Positions 1 through 8,278 of a stretch of DNA of 64,000 nucleotides are shown here, one piece after another. The stretch comes from Nitrobium sp046350935 (GTDB lineage Bacteria > Nitrospirota > Thermodesulfovibrionia > Thermodesulfovibrionales > Dissulfurispiraceae): contig JAXLZK010000012.1 in assembly GCA_046350935.1 (NCBI GenBank), forward strand, positions 22,092 through 86,091, written 5' to 3'. The position numbers and the translations under genes were made by a program. Numbering within the stretch: the stretch's first letter is position 1; each line of letters starts with the position of its first letter. The notes beneath the pieces were generated by a model. The model was not told where the DNA came from. It worked only from the letters and a program-made list of their open reading frames with translations, and did no database searches.

Positions 1-1627
1 TATCGATCCGGGCGCCGGCGGGGTGGATGATCTCCTTCACCACGTTGCAGTTCCCCCCCGCGCCCTGGTCATGGATGCTCACGATGGGATTCGCGTCCTC
101 CAGCTCGACACAGGCCCGTATCACCCTGTTCAGCTTCTGTTCCATCTCCGCATCCCCGCGCTGGACCGCGTTGAAATCGAGCTCCGCCGCGTTCTCGCCC
201 TGGATCATGCTCGACGCGGCGCCGCCCCCCATGCCGATCCGGTACGCGGGGCCGCCGACTTTTACCACCGCCATGCCCTTTTCCGGCTCCCCTTTTTCCG
301 TATGGCGCGCATCGATCTGGCCGACGCCGCCCGTAAACATGATGGGCTTTATCCATTCCCTCCGCTCCCCGTCGGGGAGGCGCAGGCCGAAGGAGCGGGT
401 GAAGCCCTGGATCAGCGGCTCGCCGAACTTGTTCCCGTAATCAGAGGCGCCGTTGCTCGCCTCGATCTCTATCCGGAGCGGGGAGGCGAGATTTCCGGGG
501 TAGATGAAGGAGCCGTGCTCCCAAGGGAGAGGGTACCCCGGTATCTGGAGGTTTCCCACGCAGTAGGCCGCAGTCCCCGCAACGAAGAGGCTCCCCCTGC
601 CGGTGGCATGGACGTCCCGCAGCCTTCCCCCGGTCCCGGTCTCGGCCCCGGGGAAGGGAGCGACCCCCGACGGGAAATTATGGGTCTCGGCGGTAAAGAG
701 GAGATGATACTCGACCGTCTTCTCATGGAAGGGAGAGGGCGCCCCCGCCTTTTCGGGCAGCAGGACGGCGGTGCGGTATCCCCGTATGGCGCTGGAATTG
801 TCCTTGAAAGCGATGATGCTGTTGTTCGGGTTCCTCAGGTAGGGCTCCTTGACGATCTGCATCAGGGTTTCGGAGACCTCCCTGCCGCCGACACTAAGCT
901 TTCCCCGGAAGAACCAGTGGCGTGAATGCTCGCTGTTGGACTGGCTCAGGTCGAAGCACTCCACGTTGGTGGGGTTTCTCCCGAGGTCCTTCGCGAACAG
1001 GCGAAAGTAATAGTCGATGTCCCATTCATCGAAACCCAGCCCCATCTCCCGGTTGATCCGCGCAAGGGCGTCCCTCCCCTCCTCGATGAGGGGGACCACC
1101 ATGACAGGCTCGGGGGACACCCCTGTTGCAAAGGTCGCAAGGGGTTCCGGGTAGAGGCATTCCGTCATGCGGTCGTACAGGAGCGGCAGAAGCTCCGGCA
1201 GGTCCTCCCCGCCGACGACCGGATTCCGACAGCCGGACACGCGGTATCTCCGCGAACGCTCGATGCGTCTGATCTTGGTCAGACCGCACGCATGGCAGAT
1301 GGAGACCGCGTTGGCGGACCATGCGGTGGTGAAAGTCATCCGCGGCCCCACCTCGAAGATCCGGGCATCCCCCGAAGACGGGATGCGGGCCAGGAAGCTC
1401 TCCGGGGAGAAATTCCCCGGCTCGAAGGTCTCGGCGAGGAGCCATCCGAGGGTGGCGAGCTCCTCCTCGGAGAGCGGTGCGGAGGCATCTATATTGAAGC
1501 AGTATTCCGTCTCGATGTCTTCGACATCCGGCCCGATCTTCTCCCTGATCGCACGGAGCAGGACATCCTTCCGGTAGGCGGACAGGGCGGGGTACCGGTA
1601 CCTGCGCATAAGTTTTTCTGGCGGCAT
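1..1627 (-). CDS. purL: Phosphoribosylformylglycinamidine synthase, large type (3' end beyond window)
   Basis: Glutamine-dependent FGAM synthase catalyses the fourth step of de novo purine synthesis in the cytoplasm. I translated the minus strand from the ATG at 1627, which follows an AAGGAG ribosome site, and it stays open for 542 codons to the window edge. Diagnostic stretches are NVECFDLSQSNSEHSRHWFF in the N-terminal part, TAETHNFPSGVAPFPGAETG with GTGGRLRD directly after it, MGGGAASSM, and SIHDQGAGGN near the edge. These match the long single-chain PurL/PFAS type (about 1,200-1,300 aa) rather than the small PurL that works with PurS and PurQ. The C-terminal glutaminase domain lies outside the window. 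The gene is divergent from the sensor gene at 1872. Identification is firm; only the missing half is unseen. Confidence 0.93.
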   Translation of the reverse strand, partial: MPPEKLMRRYRYPALSAYRKDVLLRAIREKIGPDVEDIETEYCFNIDASAPLSEEELATLGWLLAETFEPGNFSPESFLARIPSSGDARIFEVGPRMTFTTAWSANAVSICHACGLTKIRRIERSRRYRVSGCRNPVVGGEDLPELLPLLYDRMTECLYPEPLATFATGVSPEPVMVVPLIEEGRDALARINREMGLGFDEWDIDYYFRLFAKDLGRNPTNVECFDLSQSNSEHSRHWFFRGKLSVGGREVSETLMQIVKEPYLRNPNNSIIAFKDNSSAIRGYRTAVLLPEKAGAPSPFHEKTVEYHLLFTAETHNFPSGVAPFPGAETGTGGRLRDVHATGRGSLFVAGTAAYCVGNLQIPGYPLPWEHGSFIYPGNLASPLRIEIEASNGASDYGNKFGEPLIQGFTRSFGLRLPDGERREWIKPIMFTGGVGQIDARHTEKGEPEKGMAVVKVGGPAYRIGMGGGAASSMIQGENAAELDFNAVQRGDAEMEQKLNRVIRACVELEDANPIVSIHDQGAGGNCNVVKEIIHPAGARID

Positions 1628-1871
1628 TCGTTTCTCCTTGACTACCGGGATATACCCGCACATCCCGGGGCACTCTGACATTTTACCATAAAGGACGGAG
1701 GGCAATGCGCGGCGCAGAGAGGAACGTTCCTTTTATTACAATGCCTTTCGTGCAGGAGAACAGGATGCCGCTTCTCGCGGCCCTCGAAAAAAAGAGTGGA
1801 AATACGTTTTTTTTCGGGCGTATAATTAATCCGGTTGGCGCGCGCGGAGGCTGCAAAAGGGGGAAAGAACA

Positions 1872-2519
1872 ATGAGCGAAAAGAGAGAGAGCTGCATCTT
1901 CGGCAGGGAATCGCTCCAGCACGCTTTCGGGAAGCTCTCGCTGCACGAACACCTCTGCCTGCTCTACGAAACTCCTGAGGAGCAGGCAGAGGCAGTCATT
2001 CCCTTTCTGCAGGCAGGACTGGAAAAGGGGGAGAAGTGCCTCTACGTGGCCGACGATGCCGCACTACCGGATATTCTCGAAGCCTTCCGGAGGGGCGGGA
2101 TCGATACGGAGCAGGCCCTCGCCTCGGGGAGGCTTACCGTCGTGTCAAAGCATGCTGTCTATCTGGAGAACGGCCGTTTCGATCCGGACAGTGTGGTCCG
2201 CTCCCTCGAAAAGGCGGTGGAAACGGCAAAGGCCGACGGCTTCCCCGCCCTGCGCGTTGCAGCGGAAATGACCTGGGTGCTGGGGGGAGAGGCCGGGACA
2301 GAGCGCCTCATGGAATACGAGGCAAAGCTCAACAACCATTTGCCGCACCTCGCTCTGACGGGGCTCTGTCAGTACCGGCGCTCGCGGTTCTCCCCGGAAA
2401 TCGTCAGAGATGTCGTCTATACCCATCCCCTGGTTGTCCACAAAGGCAGGGTGTTACGGAATTTTCATTATATTCCCCCTGAGGAATTCCTGAAGCCGGA
2501 CCCGGCTCAGGAGGTGTAG
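1872..2519 (+). CDS. MEDS-domain sensor protein, separated from its kinase by an in-frame TAG
   Basis: This is a 215-aa protein that is entirely an MEDS (methanogen/methylotroph DcmR sensory) domain. Typical text is HEHLCLLYETPEEQAEAVIP near residue 24, then LEKGEKCLYVADD, and a C-terminal RNFHYIPPEEFLKP. Such domains are known at the N-terminus of histidine kinases and of DcmR-type regulators, where they are thought to sense small ligands. The start is supported by a GGGGGAAAG ribosome site. The reading frame ends in TAG at 2517-2519. The same frame then continues without another stop into a PAS-histidine kinase, so the two pieces look like one ancestral MEDS-PAS-kinase gene split by a single base change. 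Whether both parts are made, or read through, cannot be told from sequence. Confidence 0.8.
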   Translation: MSEKRESCIFGRESLQHAFGKLSLHEHLCLLYETPEEQAEAVIPFLQAGLEKGEKCLYVADDAALPDILEAFRRGGIDTEQALASGRLTVVSKHAVYLENGRFDPDSVVRSLEKAVETAKADGFPALRVAAEMTWVLGGEAGTERLMEYEAKLNNHLPHLALTGLCQYRRSRFSPEIVRDVVYTHPLVVHKGRVLRNFHYIPPEEFLKPDPAQEV

Positions 2520-2657
2520 CGCCTGCTGCACACCCTTACCTTCGAGGACAGGATACTAAAAACGCTCTCCGGCGAAAACAGGCAGCGCAGAAGGACGGAG
2601 GAGCGCCTTATCCAGGCCAGGGAGGAGTGGGAGAGGACCTTCGACGCCCTCCCCGAT

Positions 2658-3734
2658 ATGGTGATGCTGCTGGATACCCGCTACCGGATCATGCGGGTAA
2701 ACAGGGCCATGGCGGACTTCGTGCAGAGCTCGCCGCACGGGATGGCAGGCCACCCCTGCTACACCCTGTGCCACAAGCAGGAAGCGCCCGTGCAATGCTG
2801 CCCTCATGTCCAGCTCCTGAAGGACGGGCAGGAGCACACCTCCGAGGTATTCGATGCGAAGACCGGAAAGTATCACCTCGTCACGGTGTCGCCTATCAGA
2901 GACTCAAAAGGGGTCATGACGGGGGCCGTCCATATCGCCCGCGACATTACGGAACGCAAGCGAGCGGAGCAGAGGATCGAGAGACTGAACAGGACACTCG
3001 AAAAGAGGATCAGCGCGGAGGTGGCCCACAACCGCGAAAAAGACCATCTCATGATCCAGCAGAGCCGCCTGGCTGCCTTGGGAGAGATGATCGGCAACAT
3101 AGCCCACCAGTGGAGGCAGCCCCTGAATGCAGTGGGGCTGATCGTACAGAGCCTGCTCGACCCCCTCGACAACGAGGGGCCCGACAGGGAGCAGCTTGCC
3201 CAAAGCGTCGGCCAGGCCATGGAGATCATCCAGCATATGTCCCAGACCATCGACGACTTCAGGGGCTTCTTCAAGCCGGAGAAGGAGAGCTGCGCGTTCA
3301 GCCTGTCCGACGTGATCAGGAAAGCGGTCTCCCTGGTCGAGGCAGGCTTCAGAAGCAATGCGGTGGCCGTCACGCTGGACCTGAAGGAGGACGTCCGGAT
3401 CGTCGGGTACCCCAACGAATACGCCCAGGTGCTCCTGAACCTCCTCCACAACGCGAAGGACATCGCGATCGAGAGGCGGATTCGGAACCCGTGGGTGAAG
3501 ATCCGGCTGCGCAGCAAGGGCGGCAGGTCGGTGGTGACCGTCAGCGACAACGCGGGAGGGATCCCCGCTTCAGTCAGAGACAGGATTTTCGAGCCTTACT
3601 TTTCCACCAGGGAGCAGGGGAAAGGGACCGGAATCGGCCTTTATATGTCGAAGAGCATCATCGAAAAGAGCATGGGAGGGAGGCTGCTGGCCCGGAGCAG
3701 GGCCGGCGGCGCCGAATTTATCATCGAGGTGTAA
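2658..3734 (+). CDS. PAS-domain sensor histidine kinase (kinase half of an interrupted gene)
   Basis: The frame is open from 2520, directly after the TAG of the MEDS gene, and the first ATG is at 2658. The region 2520-2657 encodes a helical linker and the start of the PAS domain (EEWERTFDALPD), so starting at 2658 would clip the PAS fold. Order of modules: PAS with a PAC-like tail (ITERKRAEQRIERL), HisKA with the H-box segment GEMIGNIAHQWRQPLNAVGL, then HATPase_c with N-box LLNLLHNAKD, G1 box VSDNAGGIP and EPYFSTREQGKGTGIGLYMS. All kinase motifs are intact. It lies 1 base before the response regulator and probably phosphorylates it. Start codon and functional status are uncertain because of the upstream amber codon. 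Confidence 0.78.
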   Translation: MVMLLDTRYRIMRVNRAMADFVQSSPHGMAGHPCYTLCHKQEAPVQCCPHVQLLKDGQEHTSEVFDAKTGKYHLVTVSPIRDSKGVMTGAVHIARDITERKRAEQRIERLNRTLEKRISAEVAHNREKDHLMIQQSRLAALGEMIGNIAHQWRQPLNAVGLIVQSLLDPLDNEGPDREQLAQSVGQAMEIIQHMSQTIDDFRGFFKPEKESCAFSLSDVIRKAVSLVEAGFRSNAVAVTLDLKEDVRIVGYPNEYAQVLLNLLHNAKDIAIERRIRNPWVKIRLRSKGGRSVVTVSDNAGGIPASVRDRIFEPYFSTREQGKGTGIGLYMSKSIIEKSMGGRLLARSRAGGAEFIIEV

Positions 3735-3735
3735 G

Positions 3736-4371
3736 ATGAAGACAGAGACATGGGACATAACGGCCCTGTATGTGGAAGACGAGCCGACCACCCGGGAAGT
3801 CGTGGCGGCGATGCTGAAGAGAAAAGTCCGCACCCTCTATGTGGCCGCGGACGGAGAGAAAGGGGCCGGGATCTACCGCCTTCACCGGCCCGATCTCGTG
3901 GTGACGGATATCATGATGCCGGTGCGGGACGGGATCAGCATGGCGCGGGAGATCAAGGAGGAGGACAGGGAGACCCCGGTGATCGTCACCAGTGCATACA
4001 GCGAGACCTCGTATCTCCTCGATTCCATTGATGCCGGCATCGACCACTATGTACTGAAGCCCATCGACAGGGACAAGCTTTACGCCGCCTTCGACCGGTA
4101 TGCCGGGCTCGTGCTGCTGCGCAGGAAAGTACAGCAACAGCACGAGGAGAGGGAGAGGCTCATCCGCGAGCTTCAGGACGCCCTCGACAAGGTGAAGAAA
4201 CTGAGCGGCCTGATACCCATCTGCTCCTGCTGCAAAAAGATACGTGACGACAGCGGGTATTGGAACCAGATTGAAGCCTTTATCCGGGAGCATTCCGGGG
4301 CGGAGTTCACCCACGGCCTCTGCCCGGACTGCGCAAAGAAGCTCTATCCCGGCTACTACCGGGAGCCGTGA
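3736..4371 (+). CDS. Response regulator with C-terminal cysteine-rich module
   Basis: This 211-aa protein has an N-terminal receiver domain with acidic pocket YVEDE, phospho-acceptor Asp in VVTDIMMPVRDG, and the conserved Lys in VLKPIDRDK. A coiled-coil stretch follows (about residues 130-158). The C-terminal module SGLIPICSCCKKIRDDSGYW, ending in HGLCPDCAKKLYPGY, has two Cys pairs that could bind zinc or iron. That tail is a recurrent output module of unknown function in environmental two-component proteins; it is not a DNA-binding domain I can name. The gene starts 1 base after the kinase stop, so the two are surely co-transcribed. An HPt gene follows, suggesting a multistep relay. Confidence 0.85.
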   Translation: MKTETWDITALYVEDEPTTREVVAAMLKRKVRTLYVAADGEKGAGIYRLHRPDLVVTDIMMPVRDGISMAREIKEEDRETPVIVTSAYSETSYLLDSIDAGIDHYVLKPIDRDKLYAAFDRYAGLVLLRRKVQQQHEERERLIRELQDALDKVKKLSGLIPICSCCKKIRDDSGYWNQIEAFIREHSGAEFTHGLCPDCAKKLYPGYYREP

Positions 4372-4453
4372 GAAACACCCGTGCGTCTCTGCGCCAGGGC
4401 CGACGGCTGCCCGTACGCGCGCAGGGGTGACCATTTCGTCTTTGGGGGGAAGC

Positions 4454-4777
4454 GTGACAGATCAGTTCGGAGAGAGCAAGGACAGGATTATCGTGAGAGT
4501 GGACCCGGAAATCGCGGACATCGTCCCCGGCTTCCTCGAAAACAGGCAGAGGGACGTGGGGTCTCTCCGCAACGCCCTCGCGCAGGGCGACTATACAACA
4601 GTGCAGATCGCCGGGCACGGCATGAAAGGGTCCGGGAGCGGCTACGGGTTCGACGCCGTTACCGAGATCGGGCGCAACATCGAAGAGGCGGCGAAGCGCA
4701 GGGACGCTGAAGAGGCGGAGCGCTGGATCGGCGCCCTCGAAGAATATCTGGCACGGGTGGAAGTGGTGTACGAATGA
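4454..4777 (+). CDS. HPt (histidine phosphotransfer) domain protein
   Basis: This is a small protein of 107 aa from a GTG start at 4454, preceded by a GGGGGGA ribosome site. The frame is open further upstream, but that part overlaps the response-regulator gene and looks non-coding. The segment IAGHGMKGSGSGYGF has the HPt signature, with His as the likely phosphorylated residue, set in a predicted four-helix bundle (FLENRQRDVGSLRNAL before, EEAAKRRDAEEAERWIGALE after). HPt proteins shuttle phosphate between receiver domains. With the kinase and regulator immediately upstream it probably completes one phosphorelay. No output gene is adjacent. Confidence 0.75.
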   Translation: MTDQFGESKDRIIVRVDPEIADIVPGFLENRQRDVGSLRNALAQGDYTTVQIAGHGMKGSGSGYGFDAVTEIGRNIEEAAKRRDAEEAERWIGALEEYLARVEVVYE

Positions 4778-4815
4778 CCGCGGGGGCAGGAGAGGGGCGT
4801 CGGACGAAGAACTCC

Positions 4816-4856
4816 CTTCCGGCGCCCTGCACCGGCTCACTGCAGGGCGCCGGAAG
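4816..4856. terminator. Strong 16-bp stem-loop after the phosphorelay genes
   Basis: A perfect inverted repeat (arms 4816-4831 and 4841-4856, loop of 9) lies between the plus-strand HPt gene and the convergent minus-strand gene ending at 4895. There is no T-run on either side, so it is either a Rho-assisted or bidirectional transcript end, or an mRNA-stabilising structure. Confidence 0.6.
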
Positions 4857-4894
4857 AAATCGTACGGCCGGAAGGGATCATACGAAAGACCCGC

Positions 4895-5329
4895 TCACCG
4901 TCTCCGTGACCATTTCGGCACTCCCTGCTCATCACGCAGGGAGATCACCGTGCCGCCCTTCTTCACCTCTGCGGCAACGATCGCCGGTTTTCCCCCCTGT
5001 GTGACCCGCGAGCCTTTCACTTCCACCGTATCGCCCTTTTCGATCTTCGTATCGAGTTTTTCAATGTACCAGCCGGGACCGAGGTCGATGGGTATCGTCT
5101 CCTTGTCTGTCTTCAGAGTGAGATGTATCCCGTACCGTCCGCCTTTCCCGGAGGGCACCTTTTCCACAGACTCGACCGTCCCGGTCACCGTCTCCACGGT
5201 CGCCGGGTTGTACATCCTCTGCTTTGAGCCCGTTCCTTTCGTCGTCTGGCCGAAAGACAGCCCCAAAGAGACCAGCACGACAGTCAGCACCACTGCGATC
5301 ATCCCTCTCGTCATGCTCTTCGGTTTCAT
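4895..5329 (-). CDS. Small exported protein with predicted OB-fold-like domain
   Basis: This 144-aa protein has a clear N-terminal signal peptide (MTRGMIAVVLTVVLVSLGLS, likely cleavage near SFG-Q). The mature part begins MYNPATVETVTGTVESVEKV and continues with alternating beta-like stretches (GIHLTLKTDKETIPIDLGPG, GDTVEVKGSRVT, AIVAAEVKKG), which resembles small exported OB-fold proteins. The ATG at 5329 has an AGGAGG site 6 bases upstream. Cellular role unknown. It stands alone between the phosphorelay genes and the corrinoid activator and is divergent from the latter. Confidence 0.65.
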   Translation of the reverse strand: MKPKSMTRGMIAVVLTVVLVSLGLSFGQTTKGTGSKQRMYNPATVETVTGTVESVEKVPSGKGGRYGIHLTLKTDKETIPIDLGPGWYIEKLDTKIEKGDTVEVKGSRVTQGGKPAIVAAEVKKGGTVISLRDEQGVPKWSRRR

Positions 5330-5560
5330 GTCCGCCTCCTGAGCCGGTTATTCCTCTGCTTCAATTATAGCTCCTTCCGTCCTTCAGCGACAGGGACAGG
5401 GAGAGAGAGGAGGCTGCCTGTGCAGATTCAGACAATTGCGGCGGGGGGAAAAGGGTATGGTACAATACCACTCACGAAGCGCGGTACTGAACACTCCATG
5501 GAAAAAATAATGGGGCGGCCGGAACACTTCCCGCACCAGCCCCAGGCGAGGAGCGCTCCC

Positions 5561-7453
5561 ATGAACATACGTCTGACGTCCGATGAAACCGTACCTCTCA
5601 AGGAAGGAGAAGACCTTTATACGGCCCTGAAGAGGGCGGGAATCTATCTTGTCGCCTCCTGCGGCGGCAAGGGCACCTGCGGCAAATGCACGGTGAAGAT
5701 CGTGGAGGGGGAGCACAAGATCCTCTCCCACGGAAAGCTCACTGCGAGAGAGCGGGAAGAGGGGATCGTCCTCGCCTGCAAGACCGTTCCGAAAGGCGAC
5801 GTCCTCATCGATATCCCCAAGGAGTCGCGCCTCGTGGTGGGCGACAAGATCGCCCTCGCCAAGACAAAGGATCTCGCCGGGTACCTCCTCTCGTACGGGG
5901 TCTCCCTCAACCCGCCCGTGAAGAGGATCGCGCTCGAGCTGCCCCCCCCGACCATCAGCGACAATATCAGCGACCTCGAAAGGCTGAAGAGGGCGCTGGA
6001 CGAGAGGGGGCTCGGGACGATGCGCTTCTCGCACGGCTTCGTGGCCGGCATGGCGAAGACCCTCCGGGAGGCGGGCTGGAAAGTGGAGCTCACCTACGTC
6101 CCCGGCGGCGGGCTCTGCGGAGAGGCGATCTTCCTCACCTCACCCGAGCTCTGCAGCAGGCGCTACGGGATCTGCGTGGATATCGGCACCACCACCGTGG
6201 TGGTGTACCTCGTGAACCTGCTTACCGGGGAGATCGTGGATGTCGGGTCCACCTACAATTCCCAGATGCGGTACGGGGACGACGTCATCACCCGGATCGT
6301 CCATGCCACGGAGGGAGGGGGCCTGCACGAGCTGCGGGATGCCGTGGTCGCCGACATCAACACCATCGTACAGTCCCTGACGGACCGGCACGACATCGTC
6401 TCCTGCGAGGTCGATTCCGCCACTGTCGCGGGGAATACGACGATGGCGCACCTCTTCTGGGACATGGACCCCGGCTCCATCCGGGAGGAGCCCTACATCC
6501 CGACGCTGAATGTCTTTCCGCTCTGGAAGGCGGGATCGGCCCGCCTGAGCATCAACCCCCAGGCCCCGGTCCACACCGTCCCCTGTATCGCAAGCTATGT
6601 CGGGGGGGACATCGTGGCAGGGGTCCTGGCCTCGAAGATGCACCGCAATGCCGAGACCGCCCTCTTCATGGATATCGGGACCAACGGCGAGATCGCCATC
6701 GGAAACAACGAGTGGCTCATGACCGCGGCCTGCTCAGCCGGGCCGTGCTTCGAGGGAAGCGGCATACGGAACGGGATGCGGGCGACCGCGGGGGCCATCG
6801 AGGCGGTGAAGATAGACCCGTCCACCTTCGAGCCTGAGATCAGGGTCATCGGGGGGGGAGTGCCGATGGGCATCTGCGGCTCGGGCATGATCGACGCGGT
6901 ATCCGAGATGTTCCTGACCGGCGTCCTCGACCTCAAGGGCAAGTTCACCGCCGGAAAAACCGGGAGGGTGCGGACGGGCGAGGACGGTCCGGAATTCGTC
7001 TTCTACCGGGGTGACGGCCGCCTGCACAGGGACGTCGTGCTGACCGAGGTGGATATCGAAAACCTTCTCAGGGCAAAGGCCGCCATCTATGCAGGGGTGA
7101 CCACTCTCCTCGGCGAAGTGGGCTTCCCTCTCGACACCATCGAGAAGGTGTATATTGCAGGCGGCTTCGGCAACTACATCAATGTGGAGAGGGCCGTTAC
7201 CCTCGGGATGCTCCCGGACATCCCCAAGGAGAGGTTCGTCTTCATGGGGAACACTTCCATTACGGGCGCGTATCTCTGCCTCCTGTCCGAGGAGCTGAGG
7301 AAAGAGGCGGAGGAGATCGCGGCGAAGATGACCTACGTCGAGCTGTCCGTATCGAGGAACTTCATGGACGAGTATATGTCCGCCCTCTTCCTGCCGCATA
7401 CGGACCTGAACCAGTTCCCCACCGTTGCGGAGCTGATGAAAAAAGCGCGCTAA
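5561..7453 (+). CDS. RACo-type ATP-dependent reductive activator of corrinoid proteins (2Fe-2S ferredoxin plus ASKHA domain)
   Basis: The protein is 630 aa from the ATG at 5561, which has a GAGGAG site; the frame extends upstream to a GTG at 5420 but without conserved text. Residues 1-85 form a plant-type [2Fe-2S] ferredoxin with Cys at about 34, 40, 43 and 73 (SCGGKGTCGKC, LACKT). A linker follows. The C-terminal half is an ASKHA ATPase: CVDIGTTTVVVYLVNLLTGE (phosphate-1), VAGNTTMAHLF, FMDIGTNGEIAIG, SAGPCFEGSGI and VYIAGGFGNYINVE. Family members reduce the inactive Co(II) state of corrinoid proteins to Co(I) using ATP. The only corrinoid protein in the window is at 19965-20627, so this is a plausible partner although it is 12 kb away and not in the same operon. 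Confidence 0.88.
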   Translation: MNIRLTSDETVPLKEGEDLYTALKRAGIYLVASCGGKGTCGKCTVKIVEGEHKILSHGKLTAREREEGIVLACKTVPKGDVLIDIPKESRLVVGDKIALAKTKDLAGYLLSYGVSLNPPVKRIALELPPPTISDNISDLERLKRALDERGLGTMRFSHGFVAGMAKTLREAGWKVELTYVPGGGLCGEAIFLTSPELCSRRYGICVDIGTTTVVVYLVNLLTGEIVDVGSTYNSQMRYGDDVITRIVHATEGGGLHELRDAVVADINTIVQSLTDRHDIVSCEVDSATVAGNTTMAHLFWDMDPGSIREEPYIPTLNVFPLWKAGSARLSINPQAPVHTVPCIASYVGGDIVAGVLASKMHRNAETALFMDIGTNGEIAIGNNEWLMTAACSAGPCFEGSGIRNGMRATAGAIEAVKIDPSTFEPEIRVIGGGVPMGICGSGMIDAVSEMFLTGVLDLKGKFTAGKTGRVRTGEDGPEFVFYRGDGRLHRDVVLTEVDIENLLRAKAAIYAGVTTLLGEVGFPLDTIEKVYIAGGFGNYINVERAVTLGMLPDIPKERFVFMGNTSITGAYLCLLSEELRKEAEEIAAKMTYVELSVSRNFMDEYMSALFLPHTDLNQFPTVAELMKKAR

Positions 7454-7500
7454 GGGCGGGGGATTGGACTGGCAAAAGCGCTTCTGAGACGCTCCCTTCT

Positions 7501-7733
7501 GAATACGCATCTTCTGGTGAGGGGCCTTATGAATACGCGTCCTCTGGCATGGGACTGGGGGGACCGCTCTTTCTTTGCGAGCGAATTCCTCCTTCAGCGC
7601 AGAGGAACCTCTCTTTTTGATAATGATCCGTCTTCCCTCCAAGCATACGTGGGGACAGGACGTTACCTGTCCCCTACTGATATTCCAGACGCTCGCTCAA
7701 CAAGGGATCCCCCTCAGCCCCCACATCTCTCTT
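7501..7733 (+). repeat. Dispersed repeat, copy 1 (inverted copy near 56.5 kb)
   Basis: This non-coding stretch is matched at roughly 85-90% by eye in inverted orientation by 56490-56720. Shared landmarks are CGCTCTTTCTTTGCGAGCG, GATAATGATCCGT, GGACAGGACGTTACCTGTCC (itself a palindrome) and GATCCCCCTCAGCCCCC. The left end carries two short tandem units that start GAATACGC. No open frame is conserved between the copies. The remainder of the gene-free interval 7454-8278 holds only the palindromic repeats below. Confidence 0.75.
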
Positions 7734-7808
7734 TGTGCAGGGGAGCCCTGCTTTCTCTTTGCTTTTTTCTCTCTCCCTCAACCTTTCCCTGTTTTTCCCT
7801 CTGTTTTA

Positions 7809-7945
7809 GGAATCCGTCACCCCGGCAGATCCCGGACTGGGCCGGAACAAGAGCCGGGGTCCTTCACAGCCGTCACCCCGGCGGAAGCCGAGTCCAGTTC
7901 TTTCAAAGAAAGACTGGCTCCCGGCTTCCGCCGGGATGACGACAG
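7809..7945. repeat. Palindromic GTCAYYCC-type interspersed repeats (two units)
   Basis: Two adjacent units resemble the widespread short palindromic repeat that starts GTCAYYCC and ends GGRATGAC. The unit at about 7876-7945 can fold on itself (CCCCGGCGGAAGCCG against CGGCTTCCGCCGGG). Relatives occur at 33507-33626 and 56327-56485. From 7946 to 8278 I see no gene and nothing recognisable. Confidence 0.6.
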
Positions 7946-8278
7946 AAACACACGACACCTTTCTCTCTCATGAAAGAATGCGTGTTGAAGGAGTCCGAGG
8001 AAAGAGAGGGGGAGGGACGGGAGTGCTCCCCTTACCTGCGACTCCTTGAAGTATTTCCTCAAAGACACAGGCCATGAGTCGGCAAAAGAGAGATCCTTCC
8101 CTCTCCTTTTCTGCCGCTACCCGGAGGAGACGAGAGTCTGAAACAGACATCCGCGAGGGAATACAATAATCCTGTCGCATTGCAAGGACATCGAATCCCA
8201 TTCCCCGACTCCTTCGAGAAGAGAGAGCATTGTATACACCCCAAAAAGAGCACAGATTAATTCCTTTCTCCCCACTCC

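Noticed and set aside
23..1678. Long plus-strand open frames across the purL region
   Set aside because: They are by-products of GC-rich sequence opposite purL; the minus-strand translation is clearly PurL.
2517..2519. TAG between MEDS and kinase as a pyrrolysine codon
   Set aside because: The MtmB homologue in the same window has no TAG, no pyl genes were seen, and the codon lies in a linker rather than an active site.
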